Made by a program: the position numbers and the translations under genes
Notes under the pieces: model-generated
The model's database searches: none
Told to the model about the DNA's origin: nothing
The model's input: only the letters and a program-made list of their open reading frames with translations
Shown here: piece after piece, positions 24,501 to 37,859 of the stretch
How positions within the stretch are numbered: position 1 is the stretch's first letter
Layout of the letters: every line of letters starts with the position of its first letter
Assembly: GCF_024868665.1 (NCBI RefSeq)
Contig: NC_079904.1
Location: forward strand, 2,309,807 to 2,373,806
Reading direction: 5' to 3'
Length of the DNA: 64,000 bases
Source: Triplophysa rosa
Taxonomy: Eukaryota > Chordata > Actinopteri > Cypriniformes > Nemacheilidae

Positions 24501-27500
24501 TTGCGTGACGTCATAAAATATCTAGATTTTTTTGTCAGTTTTGAGCGAACATATCTTCTAAATGCACATTTTTGTCAGCGCTTAAGAGCATATCAATTTA
24601 TTGATGCTCTTAAAGGGGTCATATGACGCCAATACGTGTTTTTCTGTGTTATAAGTTGCCCATGCTTTCCCAAACTCACCTTTTTGAGAATGTCTTCTGC
24701 TAACGTGAGGAACGCCTTTTCGATGCTGATGTTGGCTTTTGCACTGGTTTCAAAGAAGCGAATCCCATGTTCTTTTGCAATCTAAAAATCAGGAACAGCT
24801 CATTTATATGAAGACTGAACAAAGATAATGCAACACTAAAAATATTTCTAATCCACAAGTCTGAAGTGCTACACAATATTTTACAAAACCAAATAGGCAA
24901 AAAACGATTATAATTATGAACCAACAGAGAGCTATTGAGAGAATAATGTCCACCAGATACTGTCTTTTCAGCATTCCTGAAAAACTAAAGTTTATTGCAA
25001 AACCCAACCAAAAATTTTAGATTTTGTGTTATTTTTTGCATCTCTGAATACTTACTGTTTGAGCAACAGCACTTAAAATATTAATATAATAAACAAGAAA
25101 ATAATGAAATAAAGTCAACAGTAAACCTCAACAACTAGTGAATTGTTGGATGACTAGTTGACTGATCGACTATCCTAACCCCTACACAGCCTGCAGCATC
25201 TCACCTGTTCCCCCTTGGCTTTGGGTACAATACGTTTGTCCTCCATGTCACACTTGTTGCCTAGCAGCATTCTTTCCACATCCTCATTAGCGTGCTGTAA
25301 TAAACACACAAACACTATTTAGGATTTGTTTACTTAAATGGCTATTAAACGCATTATTCTTCAAGAAGAATTGAATTCAGTTAGGATGCCTTAAGGGTGA
25401 ATAAAACATGGGGAAATTTTGATATGCTAGTAAAGTATCTCTTTATGACAGGACTACGCCTCAGTTAAATAAGCATATTTAAGTGGCTTTTATAAAAATG
25501 CCATAGAAAAAACATTACTGGTGTGCATCTCGAGACAAAACAATGGCACTGACATATTTTAAGATATGTCAGGGAAAGTTATTTACAGTTAAGACAAATG
25601 AACAATGAAACTGGGCCTAAAAGTTTTCATACAAACGCCCCATCTTTATCTTTAATCTCTGAAAATTTAATTAAAATTAATTGTTGATGTTGAACTTCCT
25701 TCTTTAATCTCAAGACTGACACGCAAAACAAATGTAAACAATTCGCACTCTTGAAAAACACTGTGGCTCCGAACACTGCTGTCTAAGTAACCTGACCTGC
25801 TTAACATCAGTAATAATCCTTTAACCAATGGCCTGAGTCTGGGATGAGACAACCACAGACCTCATCGAGTTTCAGTTTTTTATGAATTCTAATGAAATTG
25901 CTGACTGTCTGTAACTTCTGAGTGAATCATCGTATCGAAAGTCAAACCATCAGCAATTTCCCCCACCCAAAGCGAATATGAATCAGGATTTATTGTGTTT
26001 TCAACAGACTGCCTTTTCAAAACTTCATCTGTTGTTGACAGGGTTCCTACACATTTTCCATTTCGAAATTCCATACTTTTCCAGACTCAAACATACAGAC
26101 TTCCCTGAAGATTTTTCAGACCATAATTAACAAATAAAAAAGATAGTTTTAAAAATCTAACGCTTCACATGTATATTATTATAATATTTTGCCAAATAAT
26201 CAGTGGACTGTTAGAGCTATACCTCATACAAATTAATTAACACCAAACCAAGACATGTTCAATGCACAACATTTTATAATTGGAATTTAGTGCAATGTTA
26301 ATAATTTGTTGAATTAAATAACCGTAAACCTTCCCACAGCAACAGAAGGAATGGTGAAATATAATTCATTAATAAACATGAAAAGTCCATTAACTTGGCT
26401 TCTTTCAAAATTTGACAACGTTCAATCCGGGCCGTATGCAGGAATCTTAGAAATACTGAGGTCCAAAAAGATTTTCTTGAGCTACATGTCCATTTTAGAA
26501 CAATTGAGTGCAAATTAGATAACAATAGTTAAAGCCATTTCCGTCTTTTTATGTTAATCAGTGATGAGTTAACACATGGCCAAATGATATTTTTATACAA
26601 ATATTACCAGATTGAAATACAATCAGTCTTTCAAGAGCATTTGGGTTTGGAATGACAAATGTAAGCGCTATTCCTTTGACTTTTTGTGCAGCTACAGACA
26701 TAGACATCAAATTACAAAAGTTGCAGACTTTATAATAATATAGAAAGAGAATTAAAGAACAAAAATTCATTCATGCATTTGAAATATTTGCAAATAATAT
26801 TGTTGTTTTAATAGGCTAACCACGACCTATAAACACACCTGAGTCAAAGACATGCAGTTTAGGATGAACTAGTGAAGGTCTGGTCATGTTTTTGTCTCAT
26901 TTCAACATTTTGAAGTTCGCATTATTGGATATTACAACCGGCCATTTAGTCAGGTTTGTTATTTAAATGTTGACGTGCGTTAAGTACGCTCAAATTGGGA
27001 GTGCATACTCCCGAGCTCTCTGGAAAGAGGGAGAAAGCAATCGGTCTGTGTTGCTGCAGCTCCATGCGTTACTAGTAACTTCTGGGAACTATTGAGAGGC
27101 TCCAAAAACCGCCATTGCTGTGAAAAAAAACTGTGTCATTGGAGTCAACGGAGTTGACCCAACTCTCTCTCTCGATGGATCTGTTGCTGCCTCCGATCAC
27201 AGCAAACAGCCCTCCAGCAGATTTGGTCTAGCGCCGATCTTTTGGCAGCGCTCGAAACATGCTTCTAACTTCATAAAAATACATTATCAGATATTCTTAA
27301 TTTTATAATTTAGAAAAACAGATGGAAACTCATAATTTTCTCCATACTCAATTTCCTTTTTTCCATACTAATCCAGACCTGGAAAACAATCAAATAAAAA
27401 TCCATGCTTTTCCAAAACGCGCAGGAACCCTGTTTTGAGGAGTTCTCTACTTAACATACAAAACAGTCTGTGTATGTTTACATGTTGTCAGTGCGATGTC

Positions 27501-30500
27501 TGACCTCATCAATGTTTCTGAGCCACTTGCTGATGTTTTCGAAACTCTTGGCGTTGGTGATGTCATACACAAGCATGATGCCCATGGCCCCTCTGTAGTA
27601 AGAGGTAGTGATGGTGTGAAACCGTTCCTGACCTGCTGTATCCCTGAAAAAAAACATCAACAACTAATTACACACTTCTGTCCATTAATCATCAATGAAC
27701 CTCATAAAGTAAACACCACAAGCAATGCAACTTCATTTAAAGACGTTAATGTTATAAGCACATACAGAACTCACCAGATCTGTAGCTTTATCTTCTTTCC
27801 TTGCAATTCAACTGTTTTGATTTTAAAATCAATTCCTGAAAAGAAAAAGAAAAAACAGGAAATGAGTAAATAAAACATCAACGGTGTTATTATGCAAACC
27901 TCTCACTTCAGAAAGCAAACATGTAAACTAGTGTTGTCAAAAGTCCCGGTACTTCGGGTCCAAGTCGGTACCTAAAAATAAAAAAGTTGGCGGTACCTCT
28001 TTTCATAAGACCTGGTAGTGTCATACCGGGTCAACCGGGTACTGATGCTCTGTCTGACAGGTTGTCAGTCGGAAACTTTTTATAGACGTAATAAGACGTG
28101 ATGAGCGGATAAGCGAGGCTCCGTCCACAAGAGATGCGCGCAGAAATACTTCAGATTCGTCATATCATGAAGAAAACGAACAGAGTTTTGTGGTGAAAGG
28201 AGGAAACATCCGGATTTATTTATAGCGGTAAGTTTCAAATTCTGTTACGTTTGCATTATGAATGTTGTATCATATGTTAAGTTAAAGGTTACATTAAAAT
28301 AAACGTCCCTGTTTGCGTGTTAATTTGTTAGCGCCAATGCTAATCCAGTCAAGTGTCCTTATTAACCATTTAATGCTTTTATAACTGTAGTGGGATAAAA
28401 TACATGGGAGGACATGATGGTGTTTACAGTACCTATTTTAAATAGGCCTATCTGAAATCTATGTGCTAGAAAACAATATATGTTTGACTAGAAATGTGTA
28501 TGTCTTGGATAGATAACTCTATAAGGTTTAAAAAGACAAATTTAAACTAAAGAAAAATCTATCTGTTGCATTTATAATTATTACCTTAATGTAAGTAAAT
28601 CTTGTATAAATGCAGTATAAAAACTGAGGTTTGTTTTAATATTGCATATGCAATATTGATGTTTATTCTATTTGTCTTATACAGCAGCAGACTGAGGAGG
28701 ATGTTCATTAGCATCAGCAGTGAGCACACAACAGTTTCAGCAACAATTAACTTGGCATTACTTTTTATACATTTATATTAACAATGAGCTTTATTAAAAT
28801 GTGTTCCAATTAGCATGTACTGGTGTTTTGCTTTGTACCGAAATTGGTACCGAGAACCATGGAATTTTACTGGTATTGGTACCGAATAATGAAATTTTGG
28901 TACCGTGACAACAGTAATGTAAACATTTTCCACTTTGGAACAGCATCAACTGATGCACAATGAGACCAGACGCACAAAAGTTTATCAGTTAATTCTAATG
29001 CCATGTTGACTTAAAGGTATGTTTAGGTCCAATGCGAGCAAATATCGCTACAGTCTTATCCATTAGTCTTTTAAACCATAACACCGTTTCTATTTACACA
29101 GGTAAGTGATTGTCGATTGTGGCGTTTTGCAGACAAATGATTTCTTCTGTATAAACCCAGAGGAGCCCAGGAGGGCTGAAAGTGTCACTGTGTCTACATT
29201 GGTTGTGATGCTGAAGGGTACAGAGATATCTTGGGTTTAGAGGAACACAAGCAGTGTGTGTGTGGTTGAGACTAGCACTGACAAACACTGACAGGCGATC
29301 AGACTGGAAAGGTTCATCTGTGAAACTGCAAAGAGTTTAATGGTCCCATGACATAGTAACGGCATTCAGATGGAAACGTTCAAAGCCGAACGCTTTACTG
29401 TTAGCTAAGGCTGTGTAACAACAACATAAGCTCACAGCTTTACTAGCACTCAAAGAATGAATGACATGAATAATGCAACATCAGCAGATTACAATAAAAT
29501 GGAAAATACAGGGACCTCACTCAGTCATATCTAGGTTCCTAAATGTCAGCGATTTAGGGGTGGGCAGTTTTAACCTGGTCACGCAGAAACATACATCAAC
29601 CACATCCTAAACAACCACATGCACTCTGTAAAAGCAATTCCCTCGCAACCACCTCACCCTAGCATCATGGTGGATGGGTGTAACAAAGTGAAAAATAATA
29701 GCACACTTATTTTCTTCAGAAAATGTCAAAATCTGCTGTAGGCATGGGCCGGTATGAGATTTTGACGGTATGGTAACCTTAAGCCAAACGGTTTCAGCTT
29801 TAAAATGCATTATTTTACACAATAGATTTGATTTTTAAGCAACACAAATTATCTGGAACAATAGTAAACATAAACAGTATGTCAGGTTAAATCAGTGCTT
29901 CCCCAACATTTTGAAAGCATGGCACCCCTTTCTAGTCTTCTTTTAAATGCATTTACAGTAATTAAACATACATGCATACATCCATACATATACATAAATA
30001 AATTAAATGCAGATGAGCAAACAACTAATTAAGCATAAACAAAATATGGCACAGAACCTGATGGGTTCCTGCACAAAACAGCTCATACCTTTGGAACGGT
30101 ATAACAAAGTTTTTGTGATTTTACTTTCCAAACCACAGTATACCTTGGAGCCGGTACTCGGCCCATGCCTAATCTGCAGTGGTGTGCCGGAGACCAGTCT
30201 GCCCATCACATTCAGCAGAAATATCGAACACGCACACAAACACACACAGCTGCACTATGGGTGGGAGCCACTTTATGCAATGATACACAAACAAGGAGCC
30301 AAATACTGAGTCACTCTTGCACAATACACAAAAACCACACCAAAACTCAACAGCCGACACAGAACAGAGCTACGCTGAGCCAGAGAATGTTCTAGCAATG
30401 CTGGAATACAACAGAAACTGAAAAGTGCACAAGGAAACAATGCTGAGGACGGAGGGGAGCAGGACACAAAGACACACACAACCTCTGGAAACATGTCAAA

Positions 30501-33500
30501 GGACACAGACTAGAGAGCCCTCACACACTTCTGCAAACTCCGACAGCTGGACATTTAATCTAATCATACGATATTGGGAAAACGAGCACGATCCATGTGA
30601 ATCTGCAAGGGTGCTTGACAGGCAGCCAGTCAGAACTTTTCCCATGAGCCTCAGCAGCTGTGAGGCCCCTCCACAGGGTCAATACCAAAGCCCCACCCAA
30701 CTGAGCCAAGATCCCGTCAATCAACAAAACAGAATGAACTACACAGCATGTGTGAAAATCACATCCGATCTGGAAGATCTGCATCCCTCTTCTCGTGTTT
30801 AGACGTTTATCCTCTTTAAAACAAGTGTGTGAAATTTTAAATATGTAGAAAGTTTGTGTGTGTGCATGTGTGTACGTGCGTGTGTAAGGTAATCTTTCAC
30901 ACCAGGACTTGAGGGAGTTTCCTATGAGTATTTTAAGACCTATGACATACAGACAGAGAGATTCACTTAAAGACAACATGAAATGACATTCACAACCATT
31001 TTACTTCTATAATGTAACATTTCGCTGCTGTCCTTCTGAAACCTTGCCCCTCAAATTTCATGACTTTTCTTTTTTGCCATAAACCGTTATTATTAGTCAC
31101 CCTTTATGTTCGACACTGAAAAATATCTAACCAATAAAAAGTTTTAAAAAATGCTTGTAACTTTAACTTTTGAAATCGTTTAAAAAGTGCTGTGGTTTTT
31201 TCCATTTCCTGAAAAGCAAGTTTGGACATCCAAGGTTTTGAAAGTACAGTGACGATTTGCAAAGAAACAGGATCTTCAATGAGGGAAAAAAAATGTGTTG
31301 GGTGGAATTTTATTATCATTACATCAGAATTAGAAAATTATTACATGGTGAAAAAGGACATTAATATACATACAAGAGTAGATATTCTGGAAGGCATTTA
31401 GGTGATCAGATCACAACATTCAGAAGCATGTTTACACCTGTCCACTTGTATTTGGATCATATGAGAGGGATGTTAACACCAGGTATAAACGGGGTCATCG
31501 ATTGCACCTTAAGCTTGGTGACATCAAACGAAAAGAAAGATTACAAAACAAACTGATGAATCATTAAGACTAGAATATGTATTAAAACAAGAGAGCCAAT
31601 TTCAGAATAAAATGAGAAGAACAACAAAAGAAAATGGAAGATGAAACCAAAAGAAACCCACCGAAGTATAGAAATATAGAAAATCATATTTTGATTCTAA
31701 TCACACAAAGAAATATTTCCTGATGGTTCAGTACATCAACCATGTTCTGATATATTTTACAAATACCACCTGATTTCTCTCCCTCACGCACATAAGCTAA
31801 AGGTGTGGAATCCACCGCGTGTGATGTGGTCACCTGCCATACCGCCTGCGATCATGTGACTCACAGCAGATGAAAATGCAGCCATAAAGGTCAAACGCAC
31901 ACCCTCGTCGGCCCAGAACAAAACCAAGTAAATATTAGTTTTCATTTCGAATCATTATTATACCCAGATTTAAGAGGGAATTATGTCTGCCTGAAACACC
32001 ACCAATGACTGTATCGCTCTTCATTTTCTCTCTAAAAATAAGCAGACTGTTTTCCAGAGTGACACAAATAAAGGTTTAAAGAAAACTGCATAATAGTGGT
32101 TATTTTTATTAACTGAATAATATACTCTAATCATCTTTGCAGACTTGGATGTGCTAAATTCAGAAAAGTCTGAATGAAGACTGCCAGTACACTAGAATAA
32201 TGGAGAAATTTACAGGCACAAATGTCTGAAATCAGCATTCACGACCCATTCTACTTCCATAATGTGGCATTATTTTATGAGAAAGAAAAAAGTGTAGGAG
32301 ATGACTTGACTTTATTCATTAGGAATTTATAGTCTTGCGGAAAAAAAGTGATGCGTTTCTAAACTGACCAACCCACATACCCCAATGGTACACCCGGCGC
32401 TTATTATTTGCTGCGTTCGTTGTAAAATGCATCACCACGTTAACGGGCATTAAACGCTGCTAGAGGGAATCTGAAAGGATATAAAACATTTCTACGTGAT
32501 GTTTAACACGGTCCGAAAACGCAGGATCTCTTAATCCGACTTTGGTCAACAAATAAATGCAAGGCATTACAAAATGTCATGTGGAGCCCATCCTGGATAT
32601 GAGTTCTTTACAATCAACAGACATGGGTGGCTAGGGCTGTCACGATTATTAAATAATCGTCTCATCGCAATTGTTTGACCTCATCGCGATGATTTCGGAT
32701 CATCGCAATTATTGCACATCTCTATAGAAGACACTAGGGGGAGCTGTAGTGCATCTGCATATTGCATATTTTATTGTATATATTGTCACTAAAGCATTGT
32801 AATACTTGTAAAATGTACCACCACAACACAATCACTTAAAAAAAACTAAAACATATACAAATTACCTGCAGTACAATTTAATATTATTTAAGCAAATCTC
32901 AGTGTGAAAACCAGTCTACCAAAATTTCATTAACACACAAGTAAAATTTTACTGTAGTCTTGCAAGTGAGAAAAAAACAGACTAGAAGCTTTTCTACGGC
33001 TGATCGTATTTTAATGGTGGCTTCAATTCACACCTGATCAATTTACAAGTATTTGGTGGTTGTATTATTGACAGGTAAAAGCCTAAACCTTAAATATATG
33101 ATGACCCAATTTTTTCCGATGTATTTCCAAGAAAAAAAACATAGTCTTGTATTCAGAACAATATGGTCATTTCAATCGCTGAATCAAAAATGAATGAGAA
33201 TTAAATGTCAAAGCTCAAAAACAGACAATTAATCGTCATAATCGCCAAAGCCCTAAAACAGACAATTAATCGCCATAATAGCAATGATTTATTAGACAAT
33301 TAATCATCAATCAAATTTCATAATCGTGACAGCCCTATGGGTGGCTGAATCTAAATTTGCCCCATGAACCAGTGTAGCACTGAGATCTCCTGTTACCCCT
33401 AGAGAAATGACCCTGCAATGAGTTCAAGAGCATCTGCTAGATGACAGCTAACATACACTGTTCCCTGCGAATATGTTTATAGAGCTCCTGTGATCGAACA

Positions 33501-34951
33501 TCACTGACTGCGTTTACTTTCCAGGCATCTGAACACAGCATTTGACAGCCCGAGACCTAACATACAAGCTAACTCAGAGAATCATGACATTCGAGGACGG
33601 TTTGGTAGTATTCAACTTCACCACCATGACATATCAAATGTCTTTATATTAAACATATGCTTTTTTGTTATCCAATCTGGTTTCACAGACGGACCAAAAA
33701 ACCTTTAAATACACAGAGAAACGCACCTTTTTTTTACATATCACGGCACTGTGACATCACTTTACAAGAAGAAAGTTCGTTCTTAATGAAGTTTATATAT
33801 GATAGGTTTTGTGTTAAATGGATGAATTTGATGAGGTTCCCATCTTTCCAAAAAATATCATGATAGTATAGATATGGTAGGTTATATAGTAATAAATCAC
33901 AATGGTTTTCTGTACACTGACATAATGTTCAATGGTAATACCAAAGTTTGTTTTGTAAGGGAAAGTAAGAGGTTGATTTCATCTAATCCAACACATCACT
34001 ACTTGGGAAACACAACAAGTCTGAAATGCATGACATCAGCTATCAACTATCACACCTGGACAAAACCCAATAACTCCAGTAAACACACGCCAGCAAAACT
34101 TCAACCCAAATGTGCTTTCCCAATGATATCATAGAGCAAACACCACGGGGTACTGAAACGACAGGTTTACCAGAGAACACGTTAGGTAATCGATCTACTG
34201 GCACGAGAGAGTCGCGCATGCGCATCAGAGCGGCAGATGACGCCACACCAATGAATTGTTTATGGTTTTTAACAAATAACTTACAATCGATTTTTTCTAT
34301 AAACTCGCAGGTTGATTCAATTGGTGACACCAGTGGGTGTGTTTCAAGGGATTTTGATGATTTTAAAGGTTTGCTGTCTGTAACAGGCCGTTTGAACCTT
34401 TACATTTAACCTGATTCACAAACGTAACACGACAGACAACTAACGTTAAATAAATATTACACGCTGAACGGTTAAAAACAAGCCTTCTCACGTCACACTC
34501 TTTTAAAATAAAGTGTGAAAGGCGCAACATCACTAACAACAACCACATTACACTTAAGTTACACAGAACGTTACACTAAATGAACATCCCATAGTTTACA
34601 AAACCTAAACAAAACAAACTTCCCGCCCCGACATATGATCCCGACTATTATATTTTCTGCTGACTTCTGACGATCTCATCAGCTGATGTGACGTTAAATC
34701 GGTTAGCCTGTTAGCATGCCAGACCGAAGGCCCGGGTCACCATCCATTCACACATAGCAACACGTTTTCCGACACAAACACTCAGAACCGGTTCGGTTCG
34801 GGTGGATTGGGGTGTGCTGCTCACCTATGGTGGAGATGAAGGTGGTGTTAAAGGCGTCATCGGAGAAACGGAACAGCACGCAGGTCTTTCCCACTCCCGA
34901 ATCCCCGATCAAGAGCAGTTTAAACAGCAGATCATATGTCTTCTTCGCCAT
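21554..34951 (-). CDS. rab10: Rab10 small GTPase, complete coding region
   Basis: Rab GTPase of exocytic traffic (GLUT4 vesicles, ER dynamics, basolateral and ciliary transport). Six coding exons: 34951-34825, 27835-27775, 27643-27505, 25294-25205, 24781-24680, 21640-21554, all with GT-AG junctions and totalling 606 nt (201 residues). Seen: P-loop GDSGVGKT (16-23), switch I FISTIGIDF (38-46), WDTAGQE (63-69), NKCD (122-125), ETSAK (150-154). The N-terminus [19 protein letters not shown] is diagnostic for Rab10 and rules out Rab8/13. The tail ends KCCS, one residue longer than the mammalian -CC; XCCX is still a prenylation pattern. Intron 1 is about 7 kb, and introns 1, 3 and 5 are loaded with DNA transposons. 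Head-to-head with kif3c. Confidence 0.97.
22205..22295 (-). mobile_element. Second, degraded fragment of the hAT transposase gene
   Basis: Aligns with gaps to 22965-23055 inside the transposase remnant. Shared words are TCAACTGCTAATT, CACACTG-GCAAC and CTTGCATCGCAGA. It lies in the same orientation about 760 bp away. It is either an internal duplication of the element or a remnant of a second insertion. Confidence 0.6.
22429..23885 (-). pseudogene. Broken BED-finger hAT transposase in rab10 intron 5
   Basis: Two open frames on the minus strand (23885-23211 and 23133-22429) form one disrupted transposase. The first begins [13 protein letters not shown] and has a BED zinc finger (C24, C29, H44, H49). 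Between them, in a shifted frame, lies SDNGANM, a conserved hAT catalytic-core segment, followed by an in-frame stop near 23135. The second frame continues the core ([33 protein letters not shown]). Its C-terminal dimerisation region is eroded, and the usual PASSxxSERxFS motif is not readable. At least one frameshift and one stop make it inactive. It is transcribed in the same direction as rab10. The element's own ends were not identified with confidence. Confidence 0.85.
23886..24608. other. Flank of the hAT remnant in rab10 intron 5
   Basis: Contains CpG-rich DNA around 24110-24160 and AACCGGTTC words (24250, 24368), which may be part of the hAT 5' region. A hairpin, AAGAGCATATCAA with its reverse, lies at 24583-24611. 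No exon was seen. Confidence 0.35.
24609..24668 (+). mobile_element. MITE left-end fragment abutting rab10 exon 5
   Basis: TTAAAGGGGTCATATG followed by AATACGTGTTTTTCTGTGTT and ATAAGTTGCCCATGC matches the left end of the complete element at 40882-41445, minus a 10-bp internal gap. It stops about 10 bp before the rab10 exon 5 donor (24679), so the transposon remnant forms most of the proximal intron. Confidence 0.8.
26039..27432. mobile_element. Old DNA transposon in rab10 intron 3 (hAT-like ends)
   Basis: The left end CAGGGTTCCTACACATTTTCC and the reverse of the right end (CAGGGTTCCTGCGCGTTTTGG) form inverted repeats around a 1.39-kb AT-rich body. No transposase frame survives and no 8-bp target duplication is preserved, which suggests age. 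It ends 73 bp before the rab10 exon 3 boundary. A related half-copy begins CAGGGTTCCCACG at 51757. Confidence 0.7.
27929..28916. mobile_element. Non-autonomous hAT-type element with 8-bp target duplication
   Basis: Begins TAGTGTTGTCAAAAG and ends in the reverse of TACTGTTGTCACGGT. It is flanked by a perfect 8-bp duplication ATGTAAAC (27921-27928 and 28917-28924). The 988-bp body is rich in GGTACC words and has no transposase. It sits in rab10 intron 1, immediately downstream of a splice-site-poor region. Confidence 0.88.
29739..30171. mobile_element. Non-autonomous hAT-type element, near-perfect target duplication
   Basis: Left end TAGGCATGGGCCGGTA and the reverse of the right end, TAGGCATGGGCCGAGTA, flank 433 bp. 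The target duplication is ATCTGCTG (29731-29738) against ATCTGCAG (30172-30179), seven of eight matching. No coding capacity. Lies in rab10 intron 1. Confidence 0.85.
30172..32623. other. rab10 intron 1, no exon recognised
   Basis: Overlapping open frames at 30165-30979 on both strands are due to local CA/GT-rich composition (for example 30855-30890) and show no family similarity. Between 31000 and 32623 only AT-rich intron is seen. Confidence 0.45.
32632..33337. mobile_element. Non-autonomous hAT-type element with perfect 8-bp target duplication
   Basis: Ends are TAGGGCTGTCACGATTAT and its exact reverse complement. The 8-bp flank TGGGTGGC is duplicated perfectly (32624-32631 and 33338-33345). 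The 706-bp body repeats AATCG/CGATT words and lacks a transposase. Identical ends and flanks suggest it is younger than its neighbours in rab10 intron 1. Confidence 0.92.
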
Positions 34952-35500
34952 TTGAGCTGTTATTAAACACACACTGACGATAAACAGATGGAGACCCGAG
35001 TGTGTTTTCAAGAAAGAAAGATTGTGCGCGTGTGTGCGGTCCAAAAACACAACACTGATCAGTCTCGCGACAGCTGAATTTCGTGGATTTTCCCTCTGTG
35101 GACTATTTTAAACTTGAACTGAGGCTTTAATGGAAGTGTGTTTACTCTCGGAGTGCGTATTTTTGGTTGTTACGTGTTGTTTTATATCGCTCTCTCTTTC
35201 TTTCTCTCTCACTGTCGGGACAAAATGGCTCCTCCGCCCGACTCTCTCTCTCTTTCTTCAAACTACACCAGCGATCTGATTCAAATAAAAAATATTCCGC
35301 TTCATCCCAGCGATCCCAAACCGCACAAATCACCGCCCGCACGCCTCGCAAATGGATCAGTACCGGGTCCGTTTGTAGAGTTTAGAAGAGGACAAACACA
35401 CAGACACCGACCAACCGCCGTCGCCTTCGAATAGAGCGACTACGGCGACACCCTAGATTTCATAGCCACGCCCCTGTTCCCGCCTCTACGTCAGTGTTCA
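34952..35500 (-). promoter_or_regulatory. rab10: rab10 5' UTR and promoter region
   Basis: CpG-richer DNA upstream of the rab10 start, with GC-box/CACCC-like words (CCACGCCCCTG near 35465, CCCGCCTCTACG near 35480). A CT-rich stretch lies at 35190-35260. The plus-strand frame at 35138-35434 is a compositional open frame of this island, not a recognised gene. No TATA box stands out. Confidence 0.5.
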
Positions 35501-37810
35501 GGCTTGTGAATGGTCGAAGGTGCTGCTTTTCAAGTTCATTTCGGAGAGCGATTGGACGGAAGGTCAACTGTCCTAAGACATGAGGGCATTTATTGAAGTA
35601 GCTGTTCGGGAGGGTGAATGCAGCTGGCGCAGACTGGGTTTAAAGATGCCCGATTCGGGAGTGTAAAAAAGACCTTGTGGCCTGACAGTCTGTTGAAATC
35701 GGATAAGCAGCGGATGTTTATGCCCTTGGCACTTTATAAATCCAGATGTTGAGTCAAATCCGGTGATGTCAGTGCGGGTGTGTCCCTGTCAGGAAATGTA
35801 AGAAATGTCCACATACGATAGGGTGAAAGTTACACCCTGTATACACTGCAGACGAGCATATATGTGTACACATATATATAGCCTATATAATATGGAAACG
35901 TAAAACCTTTACAATATTCCAGTATTAAAATGCAATGATGATTTTTTGGATCTGTTTATATTTATTTATAATGGTATTTACGTAGGCGACTAAAAGCTCT
36001 AATTCAAGAACTTTCTTAATACTTTTACTTTATAGGGAATAAACAGGATTCAAATTGCAGCTTTTCTTCTGTAATCGACCTTGCTGTCATGTCATTTTTA
36101 AAGCATTTGGCTATTGTTTGTAATCCATTAGGCAACATTTTACCTGAGCTGCAACATGCATAAACCTGCTGTGACTCGAAGACTCGTTTTATTCATTCAT
36201 ATCTGTCTGTGAGTCACTTTTATGGCTCTATTTCCGGTCCATTGGTCTATGAAATGTCTGAGAAATTCTGTGTGCATGTTTTTCTCTCTGTTTTACTACT
36301 GTAGTTCTTCCACTGTGGTTCTTCCCATAGGCCAACTGTGAGAAAAAGAATAAAATGCAGTTTCTCTGTCTCAGAATTCCTCTAAACTTTGACTTTGGGA
36401 TTCATATACAAAACACGCACACACACACTCAGCAGAGTCATAGTGTCTTGTAAGTGTCTCGTAAGTTGATCCATTGTTAAGTGAGTCACCGTGGAGTTGA
36501 ACATCTGGTTCTGTTAATTCTGCCAGATGTTATTCAGAGCTTGAATTTAAGCATTTACAGGCACTTTCTACGTGAATGAATTACGCAGTCAATATTTAAC
36601 ACATTTTCTAATGTGTCCCTTAGAGTAGAATTGACATTCAGGCTATATCTTAAATTAGCAGATGCTTTCATCTAAAGCTACGGACAAATAGGGAAAAGGA
36701 ATTTGGCATGGAGGAGCCAACAATATGTGCAGAGCTGCAGTAATGAATTTCAAGAGTAGCCTAACCCCTAGTAAAAAAGCTGTGTAAGAGCAGAGAAAAG
36801 AGACGACTGAAACACACAATCGCTCACAGATAAATGTGATGTTTATCACTCTCTCACTAAACCAAGTACAACACGAGTTGTCCATCACCTTTAGAGGAAA
36901 GGTTCATCACTGTCAGCTGTTACAGGTCTCACTGTTGGTTATATGTTTATTAAAGCAGGTTCTCTTTTTATTCTGATGGATACTACAGGTGCAAAACTGT
37001 CAAACCTCATATAAATCGCAATGATCATTTTGGTGATGTTTTGATTTGATTATAGGCACATATATGTCATTAAATAGTGTGGGGATAAATATCTGCTATG
37101 TGTTCAAAATCAGAAGGAGAATCAAGCAGAAACATTTATGCTGAAAAAACATTTTTTACTTCAGAAATCCACAAGATGGCGCAATGGACTTACAATACAA
37201 TAAACCAACCCATGAAAACTGTGAACAATACAGAAATGTAAGATTATAAATAATAAAACGTACCTATTCTCAAGACAATGATACCCCTGTAAAAAGTAAC
37301 CATGGTTTTATTATTGTAAAAGTATAGTAATAGTGTGTGTTTTTTTAAACCATTTGTATAATCACAGTTTCACCACACTAACACTAATAGCATACCATGA
37401 GTAATATGGCTACTGTAGCAAAACCATGGTTGATTTGGGGTTACCATTCAACCTAGTAACCATGGGTTTGGTTTAGTTACTAGTAAAACATGGTTACTTT
37501 TTAATTTACTGAATATGATTAGATGTGGTTGAAGATGTGTTTAAATTACGCACAATTCACTGTGTTCAACGTGTAATTGTAATGTAAAAAGGCCATTTCA
37601 TTTAAAATTGTATAATTATCAAAAAGCTATTTTGTAAGTGAAATGTATTATATAGTGTACTGTATGTTGCATTTATAGTCCTGTGTTGTGTTGTGTTATT
37701 TTTAATGGTATAGAATATGTAACATTTGCCAATATTTATGGAATAATCATTTCTGAATAAGCCATTTAACTCCAAATCCCACACACCACCGGGGTCTTCC
37801 GCAATTATGC
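35501..37810. other. Intergenic spacer between divergent rab10 and kif3c
   Basis: Contains a reversed SINE tail (36655-36690) and an ACCATGGTT-type palindromic repeat (about 37290-37500) also seen at 54268-54445. No exon was recognised. This spacer presumably holds elements shared by the two promoters. Confidence 0.45.
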
Positions 37811-37821
37811 AGGACACCCTT

Positions 37822-37852
37822 GTGTGTGTGTGTGTGTGTGTGGGGGGGGGGG
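37822..37852. repeat. (GT)n followed by a G run
   Basis: About 10 GT dinucleotides run directly into 11-12 consecutive G, just upstream of the kif3c 5' region. G-quadruplex formation on this strand is possible. Confidence 0.9.
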
Positions 37853-37859
37853 GGTGCGT

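Noticed and set aside
30007..30979. Clustered frames on both strands, 100-139 codons
   Set aside because: Within rab10 intron 1. Composition-driven, no similarity, no matched splice sites.
35138..35434. Plus-strand 98-codon frame upstream of rab10
   Set aside because: Lies in the CpG-richer rab10 promoter. No family, and it opposes the 5' UTR.
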